From NCBI RefSeq assembly GCF_008831085.1, contig NZ_WBJY01000001.1, positions 1 to 64,000 of the forward strand: 64,000 nt of DNA, written 5' to 3'. Source of the stretch: Pseudoclavibacter endophyticus (GTDB taxonomy: Bacteria; Actinomycetota; Actinomycetes; Actinomycetales; Microbacteriaceae). Below the pieces are notes generated by a model. The model was not told where the DNA came from. It saw only the letters and a program-made list of their open reading frames with translations, and ran no database searches. A program made the translations under genes and the position numbers. This document shows, piece by piece, positions 18,055 through 27,300 of the stretch. The number at the start of each line of letters is the position of its first letter. The first letter of the stretch is position 1.

Positions 18055-18498
18055 TCAGTCGATGAGACGGCCGTTCGTGGGGCGCTCGGTGAACAGGCGC
18101 AGACCGGCCCTGACGAGTGAAACGGTGCGCAGGTCGGCGAGCTCGTCGAGGTCGAACCAGCGCGCCTCGTCGGTCGAACCGCCGACTTCGGAGCGCAGTT
18201 CGCCGCCAAGAATCGACGCTCTGTAGATGATGCGCAAGGCCTGCATGGGTCCGCGGCCGCCGATGAGCCGGTCGGAGGTCTTGATGATCATCGAATCGAT
18301 CCCGAGCAGCTCGTCGATCGACGCGTGGAAGCCTGTCTCTTCCCAGATCTCGCGCACCGCACCCTCAACGGGATCCTCGCCGGGCTCGACCCCGCCGCCA
18401 GGGAGGGTCCAGCCGCTCCGGCCTCGGTCGCGCCAGTGCGCGAGCAGGATCCGCTCCTCGTGGATGATGACGCCGTAGGAGGCGAGCCGGACATGCAC
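18055..18498 (-). CDS. Nudix hydrolase
   Basis: This 147-aa protein has a full Nudix box at about residues 34-56 (GGGVEPGED then REIWEETGF), matching GX5EX7REUXEEXGU. The box binds the divalent metal that supports hydrolysis of nucleoside diphosphate-linked substrates. A C-terminal FTERP-like region completes the fold. The substrate is unknown. It might clean oxidised or non-canonical nucleotides. It lies 125 nt downstream of metI on the same strand, with a GC-rich palindrome (GCCCGCGCGGGC, about 18570) between them. Confidence 0.88.
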   Translation of the reverse strand: MHVRLASYGVIIHEERILLAHWRDRGRSGWTLPGGGVEPGEDPVEGAVREIWEETGFHASIDELLGIDSMIIKTSDRLIGGRGPMQALRIIYRASILGGELRSEVGGSTDEARWFDLDELADLRTVSLVRAGLRLFTERPTNGRLID

Positions 18499-18623
18499 GC
18501 GGACCTCCTTTGCTGACCTGCGCGGTGACGGACGTGTGTCGAACCGATGCTACGCGGCCAGCGCCGCCCGCCCGCGCGGGCCCACCCGGCTGCGTGTCGA
18601 GCACGACCGCCCCACTCGCCGGT

Positions 18624-19292
18624 CTACCGACGCAGGACCTTCCTCGCGACGAAGTTCCCGAGGAACTGCGCGGCCTGGACGATGACGATGATGACGACCA
18701 CCGCGGCGATGATGATGGTCCACTCGTTGCGGCGGAAGCCGTCCTGCACCGCGTAGGTGCCGAGGCCTCCCCCGCCGATCCAGCCCGCGACCGCCGACAT
18801 GTCGACGAGCGCGACGAAGATGTAGGTGTAGCCGAGGATGAGTGGTCCGAGCGCCTCGGGGATGATGACGCTCCACACGATCTGGAACCGCCCTGCACCG
18901 GCCGATCTCGCCGCCTCAACGACGCCGGGTGAGACGCTGAGCAGGTTCTGCTCGACGATGCGGCTGATGCCGAACACGGCGGCGACGGAGATCGCGAAGA
19001 TCACGGGCGGGTTTCCGATGCCGGTCCCGACCACGACGCGCGCGAACGGCACGAGGATCACCAGCAGGAGGAGGAAGGGGATCGGCCGCACGAAGTTCAC
19101 GACGATGTTGAGCACCGTGTGCGCGAGGGCGTTCGCGTAGAGGTTGCCCGGCCGGGTGAGGTAGACGCCGAGGCCGAGGGCGAGCCCGCCGACGCCGCCA
19201 CCCGCGAGGCTGACGAGGACGATGAACAGTGTCTGCCACGTCGCATCCGCGAGCGTGAGCAGGAAGTCTCCGAGCTCTGCTCCCCCGAACAT
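18624..19292 (-). CDS. metI: Methionine ABC transporter permease MetI
   Basis: This 222-aa integral membrane subunit has about five helices. The cytoplasmic EAA loop (EAARSAGAGRFQIVWSVIIP) docks onto the ATPase. The start ATG (19292-19290) overlaps the metN stop by one base, so the two are coupled. MetI forms a dimer with two MetN and imports D/L-methionine or related amino acids delivered by MetQ. Confidence 0.93.
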   Translation of the reverse strand: MFGGAELGDFLLTLADATWQTLFIVLVSLAGGGVGGLALGLGVYLTRPGNLYANALAHTVLNIVVNFVRPIPFLLLLVILVPFARVVVGTGIGNPPVIFAISVAAVFGISRIVEQNLLSVSPGVVEAARSAGAGRFQIVWSVIIPEALGPLILGYTYIFVALVDMSAVAGWIGGGGLGTYAVQDGFRRNEWTIIIAAVVVIIVIVQAAQFLGNFVARKVLRR

Positions 19293-20440
19293 CAGAGGGC
19301 CCCCGGTCCAAGCCCCATGCCGGGCGTTCCATCGGATTCCGGGGGATGGTCGCCTGCGCTTCCGATGCGGTTCCCCGTGCGCTTGTCGGGGGTCGCGAGT
19401 TCATCGACGAGGCGTTCCGTGTCGGCGACCTCGGCGATCTCACGCACGCCGGCGATCGCCCGGTCGATATCCTCGGCGTTGCCACTGAGGGAGAAGGTCA
19501 ACTGCCCGAACGACTTTCCCGAGATCTCGGTGATGCCCCCGTAGACGAGCTCGACGTCGACGTCGGCGTCCCCGAAGCGTCGAAAGATCTCGGCCTGGTT
19601 GGTTTCGCCCGATTTCACGCCAACGCTCACGAGCCGGCCGTCGTGGCGACTGCGGAGCTCGGCGAGTTCCTGTGCGCTCGGCACGGTTTGCACGACGGTC
19701 GAGACGAACCGGCGCGTGGCGGGCGACTGCGGCGACGAGAACACGTCGAAGACCTCGCCTCGCTCGACGATGTGGCCCTCTTCCATGACCGCGACGTGAC
19801 TGCAGATCGACTTCACGACATCCATCTCGTGCGTGATCACGATGATCGTGACCCCGAACTCCTCGTTGGCACGGCGGAGCAGTCCCAGCACGTCCTCGGT
19901 CGTCTGCGGGTCGAGGGCGCTCGTGGCCTCGTCGGCCAGCAGAATGCGCGGCTTCGTCGACAGCGCGCGGGCGATCCCCACCCGCTGCTTCTGGCCGCCG
20001 GACAGCTGATCCGGGTAGTTGCGGGCCCGGTCGCTGAGGCCGACCCAGTCGAGCAACTCGCCTACGCGCTGCTCGCGGTCCGCCTTCGGCCACTTGGCGA
20101 CCCGCAGCGGGTAGGCGACGTTGCCAGCCACGTTGCGAGAGTTGAAGAGGTTGAACTGCTGGAAGATCATCCCGATGCCGCCGCGCACTGCGCGGAGCTT
20201 GGGCTCAGGCAACGTGGTGATGTCGGTACCGTCGATCTCGATGGAGCCGCTCGACACCCGTTCGAGGGCGTTGATGAGCCGCACGAGCGTCGATTTCCCG
20301 GCCCCGGAGTAACCGATGATGCCGTAGATGTCACCGGCCTCGATGTCGAGCGAGACGCCGTCGATGGCACGGATCGGCCCGCCACCCTTCCGTGCCGATG
20401 GGTAGTGCTTCACGACATCGCGAAGGCTCATCAGGGCCAT
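19292..20440 (-). CDS. metN: Methionine ABC transporter ATP-binding protein MetN
   Basis: The ATG at 20440 is chosen because AGAGGAT lies just upstream. The protein is 382 aa. It has Walker A GYSGAGKST (43-51), the ABC signature LSGGQKQR, Walker B ILLADEAT and the switch His in VITHEMD. The C-terminal about 75-residue NIL/ACT-like domain (VGVKSGETNQAEIF to ISGKSFGQLTFSL) is the methionine-sensing regulatory domain of MetN. A further acidic tail of about 40 residues follows. The gene sits between metQ and metI. Confidence 0.94.
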   Translation of the reverse strand: MALMSLRDVVKHYPSARKGGGPIRAIDGVSLDIEAGDIYGIIGYSGAGKSTLVRLINALERVSSGSIEIDGTDITTLPEPKLRAVRGGIGMIFQQFNLFNSRNVAGNVAYPLRVAKWPKADREQRVGELLDWVGLSDRARNYPDQLSGGQKQRVGIARALSTKPRILLADEATSALDPQTTEDVLGLLRRANEEFGVTIIVITHEMDVVKSICSHVAVMEEGHIVERGEVFDVFSSPQSPATRRFVSTVVQTVPSAQELAELRSRHDGRLVSVGVKSGETNQAEIFRRFGDADVDVELVYGGITEISGKSFGQLTFSLSGNAEDIDRAIAGVREIAEVADTERLVDELATPDKRTGNRIGSAGDHPPESDGTPGMGLGPGAL

Positions 20441-20469
20441 GCGAGATCCTCTCATCAGCATTCGCGCGC

Positions 20470-20500
20470 CGTCGCGGGGCCCGAACGGGGCCCCGCGACG
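20470..20500 (-). terminator. Intercistronic hairpin between metQ and metN
   Basis: A 13-bp stem (20470-20482 with 20488-20500) with a 5-nt loop lies just after the metQ stop and before metN. With no U-tract it may act as a partial terminator or mRNA stabiliser, raising binding protein over ATPase and permease. Confidence 0.55.
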
Positions 20501-20545
20501 CGTGTACCGGATGAGCCTAATCGGTCGCCGGTTCGCCGTTAGGCG

Positions 20546-21424
20546 CTACTCCTTGGTCTCGGCGTAGGCCGCCTGCGTCTCCTCGAGCGAGGCCTGCAGC
20601 TCGCTCGCGGGGAGGTTCACGAACTCGGCCGTGCCGCCGGCGCCCTCCTGCACGGCGTCGAGGACGTCCTGCGACTCGTGGTACAGCTCGACCAACCTGA
20701 GGTAGGTCTCGTTGTCGACGTTGTCGGCGGTCGTGGCGAAGATGTTGACGTACGGGAGCGCGGCGGGGTCGGCCGGGTCGTCCTCCGCGATCGCGTCGGC
20801 CGCCTGGAAGCCCGCGGCCTCGAGGAAGTCGTTGTTCATGATCGCGGCCTCAAGGTCGGGCATCGACGTGCCGATCTTGTCGGCGTCGATGGGCACGATC
20901 TCGACCTTGCTCGCCGCCGTATCGATGTCGTCGACCGTCGAGTAGGCGTTTCCGCCGCCCTCGAGCTCGACGAGGCCGGCCGACTGCAGCACGAGCAGGC
21001 CACGGGCCTGGTTCACGATGTCGTTGGGGATGCCGATGCGGCCGCCCTCGGGAATCGCGGCCACGTCGTCGTGCTTGTCCGAGTAGAGACCGAGCGGGTA
21101 GATGGCCGTCGAACCGAGGGGCTGGAGGTCGTCGCCGGAGTCGACGTTGTGCTGGGCCAGAAACTGGATGTGCTGGAACTGATTGATATCGATATCGCCC
21201 GCGGTCGTCGCCGGGTTGGGCTGCGTGTACTCGCCGAAGTCGATGACCTCGACGGTGATGCCCTCGGCCGCAGCAGCCTCGGTGAAGAGCGCCCACTCGG
21301 GGTCCGCGGCGCCGACGACGCCGATGCGAATGACGTCGTCGTCGCCCGCGGGCGCGCAGGCGGCGAGTGTGCCGACGAGCGCTGCGGCGCCGAGCGCGGC
21401 GAGCGCCTTGGTGAATCGGGGCAT
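20546..21424 (-). CDS. metQ: Methionine ABC transporter substrate-binding lipoprotein MetQ
   Basis: This NLPA-family binding protein is anchored outside the membrane. The ATG at 21424 has AAAGGA upstream and begins MPRFTKALAALGAAALVG. The lipobox LAAC (Cys about residue 23) marks the lipid-anchored Cys. The mature part shows the family pattern: IRIGVVGAADPEWALF, INQFQHIQFLAQHN, GLYSDKHDDVAAIPEGGRIGIPND and LPYVNIFA. At 292 aa it is normal. It heads the metQ-metN-metI operon. The 276 bp upstream to the next gene shows no S-box or SAM riboswitch that I can recognise. Confidence 0.93.
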   Translation of the reverse strand: MPRFTKALAALGAAALVGTLAACAPAGDDDVIRIGVVGAADPEWALFTEAAAAEGITVEVIDFGEYTQPNPATTAGDIDINQFQHIQFLAQHNVDSGDDLQPLGSTAIYPLGLYSDKHDDVAAIPEGGRIGIPNDIVNQARGLLVLQSAGLVELEGGGNAYSTVDDIDTAASKVEIVPIDADKIGTSMPDLEAAIMNNDFLEAAGFQAADAIAEDDPADPAALPYVNIFATTADNVDNETYLRLVELYHESQDVLDAVQEGAGGTAEFVNLPASELQASLEETQAAYAETKE

Positions 21425-21700
21425 GGTGGTCCTTTCCGGAAACAGCGAACAGGCGCGGGTCAGCCGCGCCACGATCGACGAGCGTAGAGATCGCGCCCGC
21501 TGCCGCCAATCGCCGCCGACACACAACGAAACCCGGCGGCTCGTGGTGCGATGGTGACCGCATGCGTCGCCCATGCCGGCGATTCATTGGATCGTGGTGC
21601 CAACACTCGCGCCCGATCCGTTCGGAGGAGGGAGGATCTCCGTACGCACCTCGCCTCCACGCCGTGCGCCGCACAGGCGGCGCTGCAACGATGGGATGAC

Positions 21701-22624
21701 ATGACCGACGCCACACCTTCAGCACGCGCAACCGAGCCGACGCTGTCGGATCCACCCACCCCCTCCGCCACGCCCGCACCTGCGACGGACGACACACGGA
21801 ACTCCGCGGCCTCCCTACGAGGAGTGTCGATCGTGATGTCGGGCGGCTCGCGCGGCATCGGGCTCGCCATCGCGCTCCGGGCAGCGCGGGACGGCGCGAA
21901 CGTGACGCTCCTCGCCAAGACTGATCGGCAACATCCCAAGCTCGAAGGCACGGTGCACACCGCGGCCGAGCAGATCCGCGCCGCCGGCGGTGGCGCAGTG
22001 GGGGTCGTAGGGGACCTGCGCGAAGAGACCGACATCGACCGAGCCGTTGCGGCTGCGGTCGACACGTTCGGTGGCATCGATATCGTCGTGAATAACGCGA
22101 GCGCGATCTCACTCGACGGTTCGCTCGAAGTCGCTGCCAAGCGCTACGACCTCATGCACCAGATCAACGTGCGCGGCACGTTCCTGTTCACGCGCGCGGC
22201 CATGCCTCATCTGCTCGACTCGAGCCGCCCCCGGGTGCTGACCCTCTCGCCGCCCCTGAACCTCGCACCGAAGTGGCTCGCGGCGTATCCCGCCTATATG
22301 ACGGCGAAGTACGGCATGACGCTCACGACGCTCGGCCACGCTCACGAGTTCGCCGACCGCGGGCTCGAGGCGAACACGCTCTGGCCACGGACGACGATCG
22401 CGACGGCGGCGGTCGCGAATGTGATCGGCGGCGACGAGCTCATGCGGCGCAGCAGATCGCCCGAGCTCTATGCGGACGCCGCGTACGAGCTCCTGACGGG
22501 GCGCGCCCGCAACGGCGAAACGCTGCTGTGCGAAGACGTGCTCGCCGAGGCCGGAGTGACCGACCTCGCCGCCTACTCCCCCGGCGTCGAGGAGTCGTCG
22601 CTGTTCCCCGACGCGTTCGTGTGA
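21701..22624 (+). CDS. Short-chain dehydrogenase/reductase, HSDL2-like
   Basis: The ATG at 21701 begins MTDATPSARATE. The first about 38 residues are a low-complexity Pro/Thr/Ala leader absent from most family members. The Rossmann core then starts with the TGxxxGIG variant SGGSRGIGLAIA. NNAS follows, and the catalytic YPAYMTAKYG region provides Tyr and Lys. KTDRQHPKLEGTVHTAAE and the C-terminal PRTTIATAAVANVIGG block resemble hydroxysteroid dehydrogenase-like 2 SDRs. The substrate is unknown. It runs convergent to the GH65 gene. Confidence 0.85.
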   Translation: MTDATPSARATEPTLSDPPTPSATPAPATDDTRNSAASLRGVSIVMSGGSRGIGLAIALRAARDGANVTLLAKTDRQHPKLEGTVHTAAEQIRAAGGGAVGVVGDLREETDIDRAVAAAVDTFGGIDIVVNNASAISLDGSLEVAAKRYDLMHQINVRGTFLFTRAAMPHLLDSSRPRVLTLSPPLNLAPKWLAAYPAYMTAKYGMTLTTLGHAHEFADRGLEANTLWPRTTIATAAVANVIGGDELMRRSRSPELYADAAYELLTGRARNGETLLCEDVLAEAGVTDLAAYSPGVEESSLFPDAFV

Positions 22625-22646
22625 CGAAGCCGCGGCGGAGCGCCCG

Positions 22647-25436
22647 CTACGCGCCCGGGGGGACGCTCCGAGCATCCGAATGATCGAGCGGATGTCCGGC
22701 GGCACCGTGACTCATCACCGGGGACGACTCGCCGATCGGGATGGCGCCCGTCACCACGGGCACCGAGGCCGTGAGCGGCGACCCGTCGGACCGGTAGGCG
22801 CCCGTGATCGTGTCGATGCTCAGCTCGCGCGTACGGCGCTCCCCCTGATGCGCGAGTGGCACGATGCGCGGCTCGCCGGGCTCGACCGTGACCGTCTCGC
22901 CGCGCACCTGCACCCGCACGGCGTCGCCCGACTCCAGCGTGAACGCGATCGACTCCGTGCGAAGCTCGACCCTGATGCGCGAGTCGCGCAGCCGCAGCTT
23001 GAAGTCGATGCCCTGCCAACCATCTGGCAAGCGCGGATCGAACGAGATGATGCCGCGGTGGTCGCGCATCCCAGCGAAGCCATTGACCGCCGCCATCCAC
23101 ATGCCACCGGCCGACGCGACGTGCACACCGGCATTGGTGTTGCCGTGCAGGTCGCCGAGGTCGACGAACGCACCGTGCCGGAAGTACTTCAGGGCGAGAC
23201 GCATGTGCCCGACTTCGGCCGCCACGATTGACTGCACGACGGCGGAAAGGCTCGAATCGCCGGTCGTCAGCACGTCGTAGTACTCGAAGTTGCGCAGCTT
23301 CTCCTCCGCGGTGAAGCAATCCCCGCGCAGGAGGAGGGCGAGCACGACGTCGGCCTGTTTGATGACCTGGAACCGGTAGATCACGAGCGGGTGGAAGTGC
23401 AGCAGGAGCGGTCGCTGCTCATCCGGCGTGTGATCGAGATCCCATACCTCCTTGTCGAGGAACGAGGCGTCCTGAGGATGGACGCCGAGGTTCTCGTCAT
23501 AGGGAATGTGCATGTGCCGGGCGGCCCGACGCCACTCGCCGAGCTCGTCCTCCCGCAGGTCGAGGCGTGCCGCGAGCCGGTCGTAATCGTCCGGGTGCCG
23601 CGAACGGAGCCATTCCACCGCGTCGGCCGCGATCTGCAGGTTCTCCTGCGCCATGACGTTCGTGAAGAGGTTGTCGTTGACGACGGTCGTGTACTCGTCG
23701 GGTCCCGTGACACCGTGGACGTGGAACGACGCGGCATCGCCGCGGCGCCAGAACCCGAGATCCGACCACATGCGTGCGGTCTCGACCAAAACGTCCATTC
23801 CCTCGTTGATCAGGAAGAACGTATCGCCGGTCGCGGCGACGTACTGGGCGATGGCGTGCGAGATGTCGGCGTCGATGTGGTACTGCGCCGTGCTCGCGGC
23901 GTAGTAGGCGCTCGACTCCTCGCCATTGATGGTTCGCCACGGAAACAGCGCACCGCGCTCGTTGAGCTCGGCGGCGCGCTCGCGCGCGGCGTCGATCGTC
24001 GTGTGCCGGAAGCGCAGCGCGTTGCGAGCGATCTGCGGCTGCGTGTACGTCAAGAAGGGGAGCATGAAGACCTCTGTGTCCCAGAAGTAGTGCCCCCCGT
24101 AACCGGAACCGGTCACGCCCTTCGCCGCGATCCCGAGGCCATCACCGCGCGCCGACGCCTGCGCGAGCTGAAACAGATTCCACCGCATCGCCTGCTGCAG
24201 ATCGGGCTGCCCGCGCAGAACGACATCCGAGCTCTCCCAGAACTGCTCCAACCACGCGAGCTGACGCGCGCGGTGCGTCTCGACGGTCTCATCGAGCGCC
24301 CGATCGAGCGTGCGGTTGCACCGGTCGGCGAGCTCACGCGTCGGCACCGATGACGCCGTGTGGTAGCTCACGTACTTCGTGAGCTTGATCGGCGTGTCGG
24401 CCCTTGCTCGCATCCGGTACACACGTTTGGCGAGGTCTTCAGCGAGTTCGGTGTCGCTCGCCACGTCGATCGTGTCGTCGAGTGCCGCGAGGTCGCTGGC
24501 AACATCGACGCCGTTGATGGTGAGCCGGTGGTCGACCGCGCACGCGATCGTCATGCCCGAATTGCGGGTCTGATAGCCGAGGATGATGCGGTCCCCGCTG
24601 GTGTCCTGGATGCGCGGGTCAAGGACGCGCTCGACGAACTGCTCGGCCTGGCGGGGGTCGAAGCGCTCGTCGGCGCCGCTGCCGAAGGAATTCCCACCGT
24701 TCTTCGATCCTTTGGCCGACCGGTACTCGTCGACACCGTCCTGACGGTTGAGCAGCTGACTCGAGAAGACAACCGACGCCTCGTCGCCCAGCACCTCGAC
24801 CTCGTACTCGAGCAGCGCGAGGTGCCGGTCGCTGAAGGACACGAGCCGGCTGGAGTAGATCCGCACGCGCTTGCCGCCGGGGGTCCGCCACACGAGGTCG
24901 CGTGTGACGATGCCCTTGCGGAAGTCGAGCCGCCGCTCGTACGACTCGATCTCGGCGGTCGCGAGCACGAACGGCTCGTCGTCGACATAGAGCCGGATGA
25001 TCTTCGCGTCGGGAACATTGACGATCGTCTGACCCACGCGCGCGAACCCGAAGGCCTCCTCGGCGTGCCGAATGGGCCACGTCTCGTGGAATCCATTGAT
25101 GTAGGTTCCGTGCTCACTGGCATACCGGCCCTCGGGTGAGTTGCCACGCATTCCGATGTACCCGTTCGCGACCGTGAAGATCGTCTCCGTACGCCCCTGC
25201 AGGTCGCGGTCGAAGTGCCGCTCGACGAGCGCCCACTCGTCAACGGGGAAGTTGAGTCGGTCGATGCCGTCGCCATCTGGCACATCGCCCGTCGCAGCGT
25301 CGCCGTGTCGCCCCGACGGATCTGGCGCGCTCGAGTCGTCGCCTGGCTCGACCGCCCGGCGTGGCCGCGGCTCATCGAACCAGTTGTCATCGCTCGGCAG
25401 CGTGCTCACCCACTGACGCATCGTGTCGTCGTTCAC
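22647..25436 (-). CDS. Glycoside hydrolase family 65 disaccharide phosphorylase
   Basis: The GTG start overlaps the stop of the upstream HAD gene (GTGA). The 929-aa protein has an N-terminal beta-sandwich (about 65-330), an (alpha/alpha)6 barrel (about 395-790) and a C-terminal cap. The catalytic acid is Glu581 in TGPDEY. GGHYFWDTEVFMLPF and TTGDSSLSAVVQSI (phosphate site) are conserved. GH65 phosphorylases split maltose, trehalose, kojibiose or nigerose with phosphate into beta-glucose 1-phosphate and glucose. The exact sugar cannot be assigned. It is paired with a beta-phosphoglucomutase-type HAD, which would convert the product to glucose 6-phosphate. Confidence 0.92.
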   Translation of the reverse strand: MNDDTMRQWVSTLPSDDNWFDEPRPRRAVEPGDDSSAPDPSGRHGDAATGDVPDGDGIDRLNFPVDEWALVERHFDRDLQGRTETIFTVANGYIGMRGNSPEGRYASEHGTYINGFHETWPIRHAEEAFGFARVGQTIVNVPDAKIIRLYVDDEPFVLATAEIESYERRLDFRKGIVTRDLVWRTPGGKRVRIYSSRLVSFSDRHLALLEYEVEVLGDEASVVFSSQLLNRQDGVDEYRSAKGSKNGGNSFGSGADERFDPRQAEQFVERVLDPRIQDTSGDRIILGYQTRNSGMTIACAVDHRLTINGVDVASDLAALDDTIDVASDTELAEDLAKRVYRMRARADTPIKLTKYVSYHTASSVPTRELADRCNRTLDRALDETVETHRARQLAWLEQFWESSDVVLRGQPDLQQAMRWNLFQLAQASARGDGLGIAAKGVTGSGYGGHYFWDTEVFMLPFLTYTQPQIARNALRFRHTTIDAARERAAELNERGALFPWRTINGEESSAYYAASTAQYHIDADISHAIAQYVAATGDTFFLINEGMDVLVETARMWSDLGFWRRGDAASFHVHGVTGPDEYTTVVNDNLFTNVMAQENLQIAADAVEWLRSRHPDDYDRLAARLDLREDELGEWRRAARHMHIPYDENLGVHPQDASFLDKEVWDLDHTPDEQRPLLLHFHPLVIYRFQVIKQADVVLALLLRGDCFTAEEKLRNFEYYDVLTTGDSSLSAVVQSIVAAEVGHMRLALKYFRHGAFVDLGDLHGNTNAGVHVASAGGMWMAAVNGFAGMRDHRGIISFDPRLPDGWQGIDFKLRLRDSRIRVELRTESIAFTLESGDAVRVQVRGETVTVEPGEPRIVPLAHQGERRTRELSIDTITGAYRSDGSPLTASVPVVTGAIPIGESSPVMSHGAAGHPLDHSDARSVPPGA

Positions 25437-26233
25437 GACGTCGCCTCCTCTCCTCGGTCGTTCGGTTGCTTCCAGCGCAACGCCCCAGTCTGGACGTGCT
25501 CGACGAGCTCAGCCAAGTCGCTCACGACCACGTGCGCGCCGGCACGTCGAAGCGCGTGCTCGCCAACCCCGCGATCGACACCGATGATGAGCCCGAAGTC
25601 GCCGTCCGCTCCGACGGCCACCCCCGAAATGGCGTCCTCCACGACGGCGCAGTCGGCCGCCGGGACCCCGAGCTCCTCGGCGGCGCGCAGGTACGTCGCT
25701 GGGGACGGCTTGCCCGGCAGCTGCAGCTGCGCGGCGCGGACGCCGTCGACGACGACCGGGAAACGGTCGGCGAGACCGGCCGCCTCCAAGACCCGTTTGC
25801 CGTTGCGCGAGCTGGTCACGATGGCCATCGCGATACCGGCGGCCTCGGCCGCATCGATGAGTGCGATCGAGCCCGGATACGGCGTGACGCCTTCCTCGGC
25901 GAGGATTCGCGCGAACTCGTCGTTCTTGCGGTTGCCGAGCCCCCACACCGTCTCCGCATCGGGTGCGTCGGTCGGCAGGCCGTCGTGGAGGGCGATGCCA
26001 CGCGACGCGAGCAGGTCGCGCACGCCGTCATGGCGCGGCTTCCCGTCGATGTACGTGAAGTAGTCGTCGTCGGAGTAGTCGGGGGATGCACCCCTCGCGC
26101 GGAGCTCGTTCGAGAAGAGCGCGGCCCACGCCCGCCGATGCACCTCTGCGGTCGGGGTGACGACCCCGTCGAGGTCCAGAAGGAGTGCTCGGATGTCGGT
26201 GGCTGGCACTGCTTGTATTGCGTTCACGCGCAT
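25433..26233 (-). CDS. HAD-family beta-phosphoglucomutase-type phosphatase/mutase
   Basis: This 266-aa HAD hydrolase has motif I LLLDLDGVVTPT (nucleophile Asp20, acid/base Asp22), motif II TSS, motif III Lys in GKPSPATYL and motif IV VVEDAISG. The cap contains GNRKNDEF, which fits the beta-phosphoglucomutase branch. It is likely to convert beta-glucose 1-phosphate from the following GH65 enzyme to glucose 6-phosphate; the genes overlap by 4 nt. The ATG at 26233 has no clear Shine-Dalgarno. Downstream in-frame starts are possible. Confidence 0.88.
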   Translation of the reverse strand: MRVNAIQAVPATDIRALLLDLDGVVTPTAEVHRRAWAALFSNELRARGASPDYSDDDYFTYIDGKPRHDGVRDLLASRGIALHDGLPTDAPDAETVWGLGNRKNDEFARILAEEGVTPYPGSIALIDAAEAAGIAMAIVTSSRNGKRVLEAAGLADRFPVVVDGVRAAQLQLPGKPSPATYLRAAEELGVPAADCAVVEDAISGVAVGADGDFGLIIGVDRGVGEHALRRAGAHVVVSDLAELVEHVQTGALRWKQPNDRGEEATS

Positions 26234-26337
26234 ATTGTCGCTGACGCACGTTTCACTGTCGTGACCGTGTCGTGCGCGCCACCGGAACGCCCCTGCGCGG
26301 CGTCCGACCGCGCCCTACACGACGCGCCGGGAGCTTC

Positions 26338-27261
26338 TTACCGCGACGCGTCGATGAGCACCTTGCCGCTGACCGCTCCCGTGCGGTTCGCTTCGAGCGC
26401 GGAAGCCGCCTCGGCGAGCGGATAGAGCCCGGCGACCGGCACGGCGACCGTTCCGTCGGCGACGAGAGCGAGCAGGCGCGCCAGCCGCTCGCCATCGGGG
26501 CGTACCCAGATGATTCGCCCGCCGTGCTCCTCGACCGACGGGTCGGCGACCGACGCGTGCCGACCGCCATCGGCGAGCACCGCGAGCGTCGTCTCAAGCT
26601 GACCGCCGACGAGGTCCGCGACAGCCGTCACGCCGTCGGGGGCGTGCTCACGCACGCGATCGGCGAGATCGTCGCCGTACTCGACCGGCGTGATCCCGTG
26701 GCCGGCCAGACGCTCGTGGTGCTTCGGCGACGCGGTGCCGATCACCGTCGCGCCGCGGGCGGCGGCCAGCTGACTCGCGAAGGTGCCGACACCGCCCGAT
26801 GCGGCGTGGATCAGCAGCGTGTCGTCACTCGTGACCTCCAGCGTCTCGAGAATACGCAGCGCCGTGAGCCCGGCGAGGGGCAGGCCGGCGGCCTCGTCGA
26901 AGCTGACGGTTTCGGGGATCCGCGCCACCGAGGTCGCCGGCACCGACACGTACTCGGCGAACGTGCCACCGCTCACGACGTCTTTGCGGGCGTACGAGGC
27001 GACCCGGTCGCCGACCGAGAACTCGGGGGTATCAGCACCGACGGCATCCACGACGCCGGCGACGTCCCATCCGGGGATGACGGGGAACAGCACATCGAGC
27101 ACGGCATCGAGCCCGCCACCCATGAGTTTCCAGTCGACGGGATTCACGGCCGCGCGCATCACGTTGATACGCACCGCGCCGGGCGCCACCTTCGGCAGCG
27201 GCCGATCGGTGAGGGTCAGGATGCTCGGGTCGCCATACTGGGAATACGTCATCGCGCGCAT
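26338..27261 (-). CDS. Medium-chain NADPH:quinone oxidoreductase-like dehydrogenase
   Basis: The 307-aa protein belongs to the zinc-independent MDR group. The N-terminal GroES-like domain (NPVDWKLMGGG, PGWDVAGVVDAVG) is followed by a Rossmann domain with HAASGGVGTFASQLA. It lacks the zinc-binding Cys ligands. It likely reduces quinones or enones with NADPH. It lies 39 nt after the ATPase gene of the peptide transporter on the same strand, so it may be transcribed from that operon. Confidence 0.87.
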   Translation of the reverse strand: MRAMTYSQYGDPSILTLTDRPLPKVAPGAVRINVMRAAVNPVDWKLMGGGLDAVLDVLFPVIPGWDVAGVVDAVGADTPEFSVGDRVASYARKDVVSGGTFAEYVSVPATSVARIPETVSFDEAAGLPLAGLTALRILETLEVTSDDTLLIHAASGGVGTFASQLAAARGATVIGTASPKHHERLAGHGITPVEYGDDLADRVREHAPDGVTAVADLVGGQLETTLAVLADGGRHASVADPSVEEHGGRIIWVRPDGERLARLLALVADGTVAVPVAGLYPLAEAASALEANRTGAVSGKVLIDASR

Positions 27262-27300
27262 GCCGGGTGCAACATCCGGCGCTCCGTCGGCATTCCGATG

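Noticed and set aside
21425..21700. SAM riboswitch upstream of metQ
   Set aside because: I looked for the S-box and SAM-II cores and found no matching conserved stems. The segment has no clear structure.
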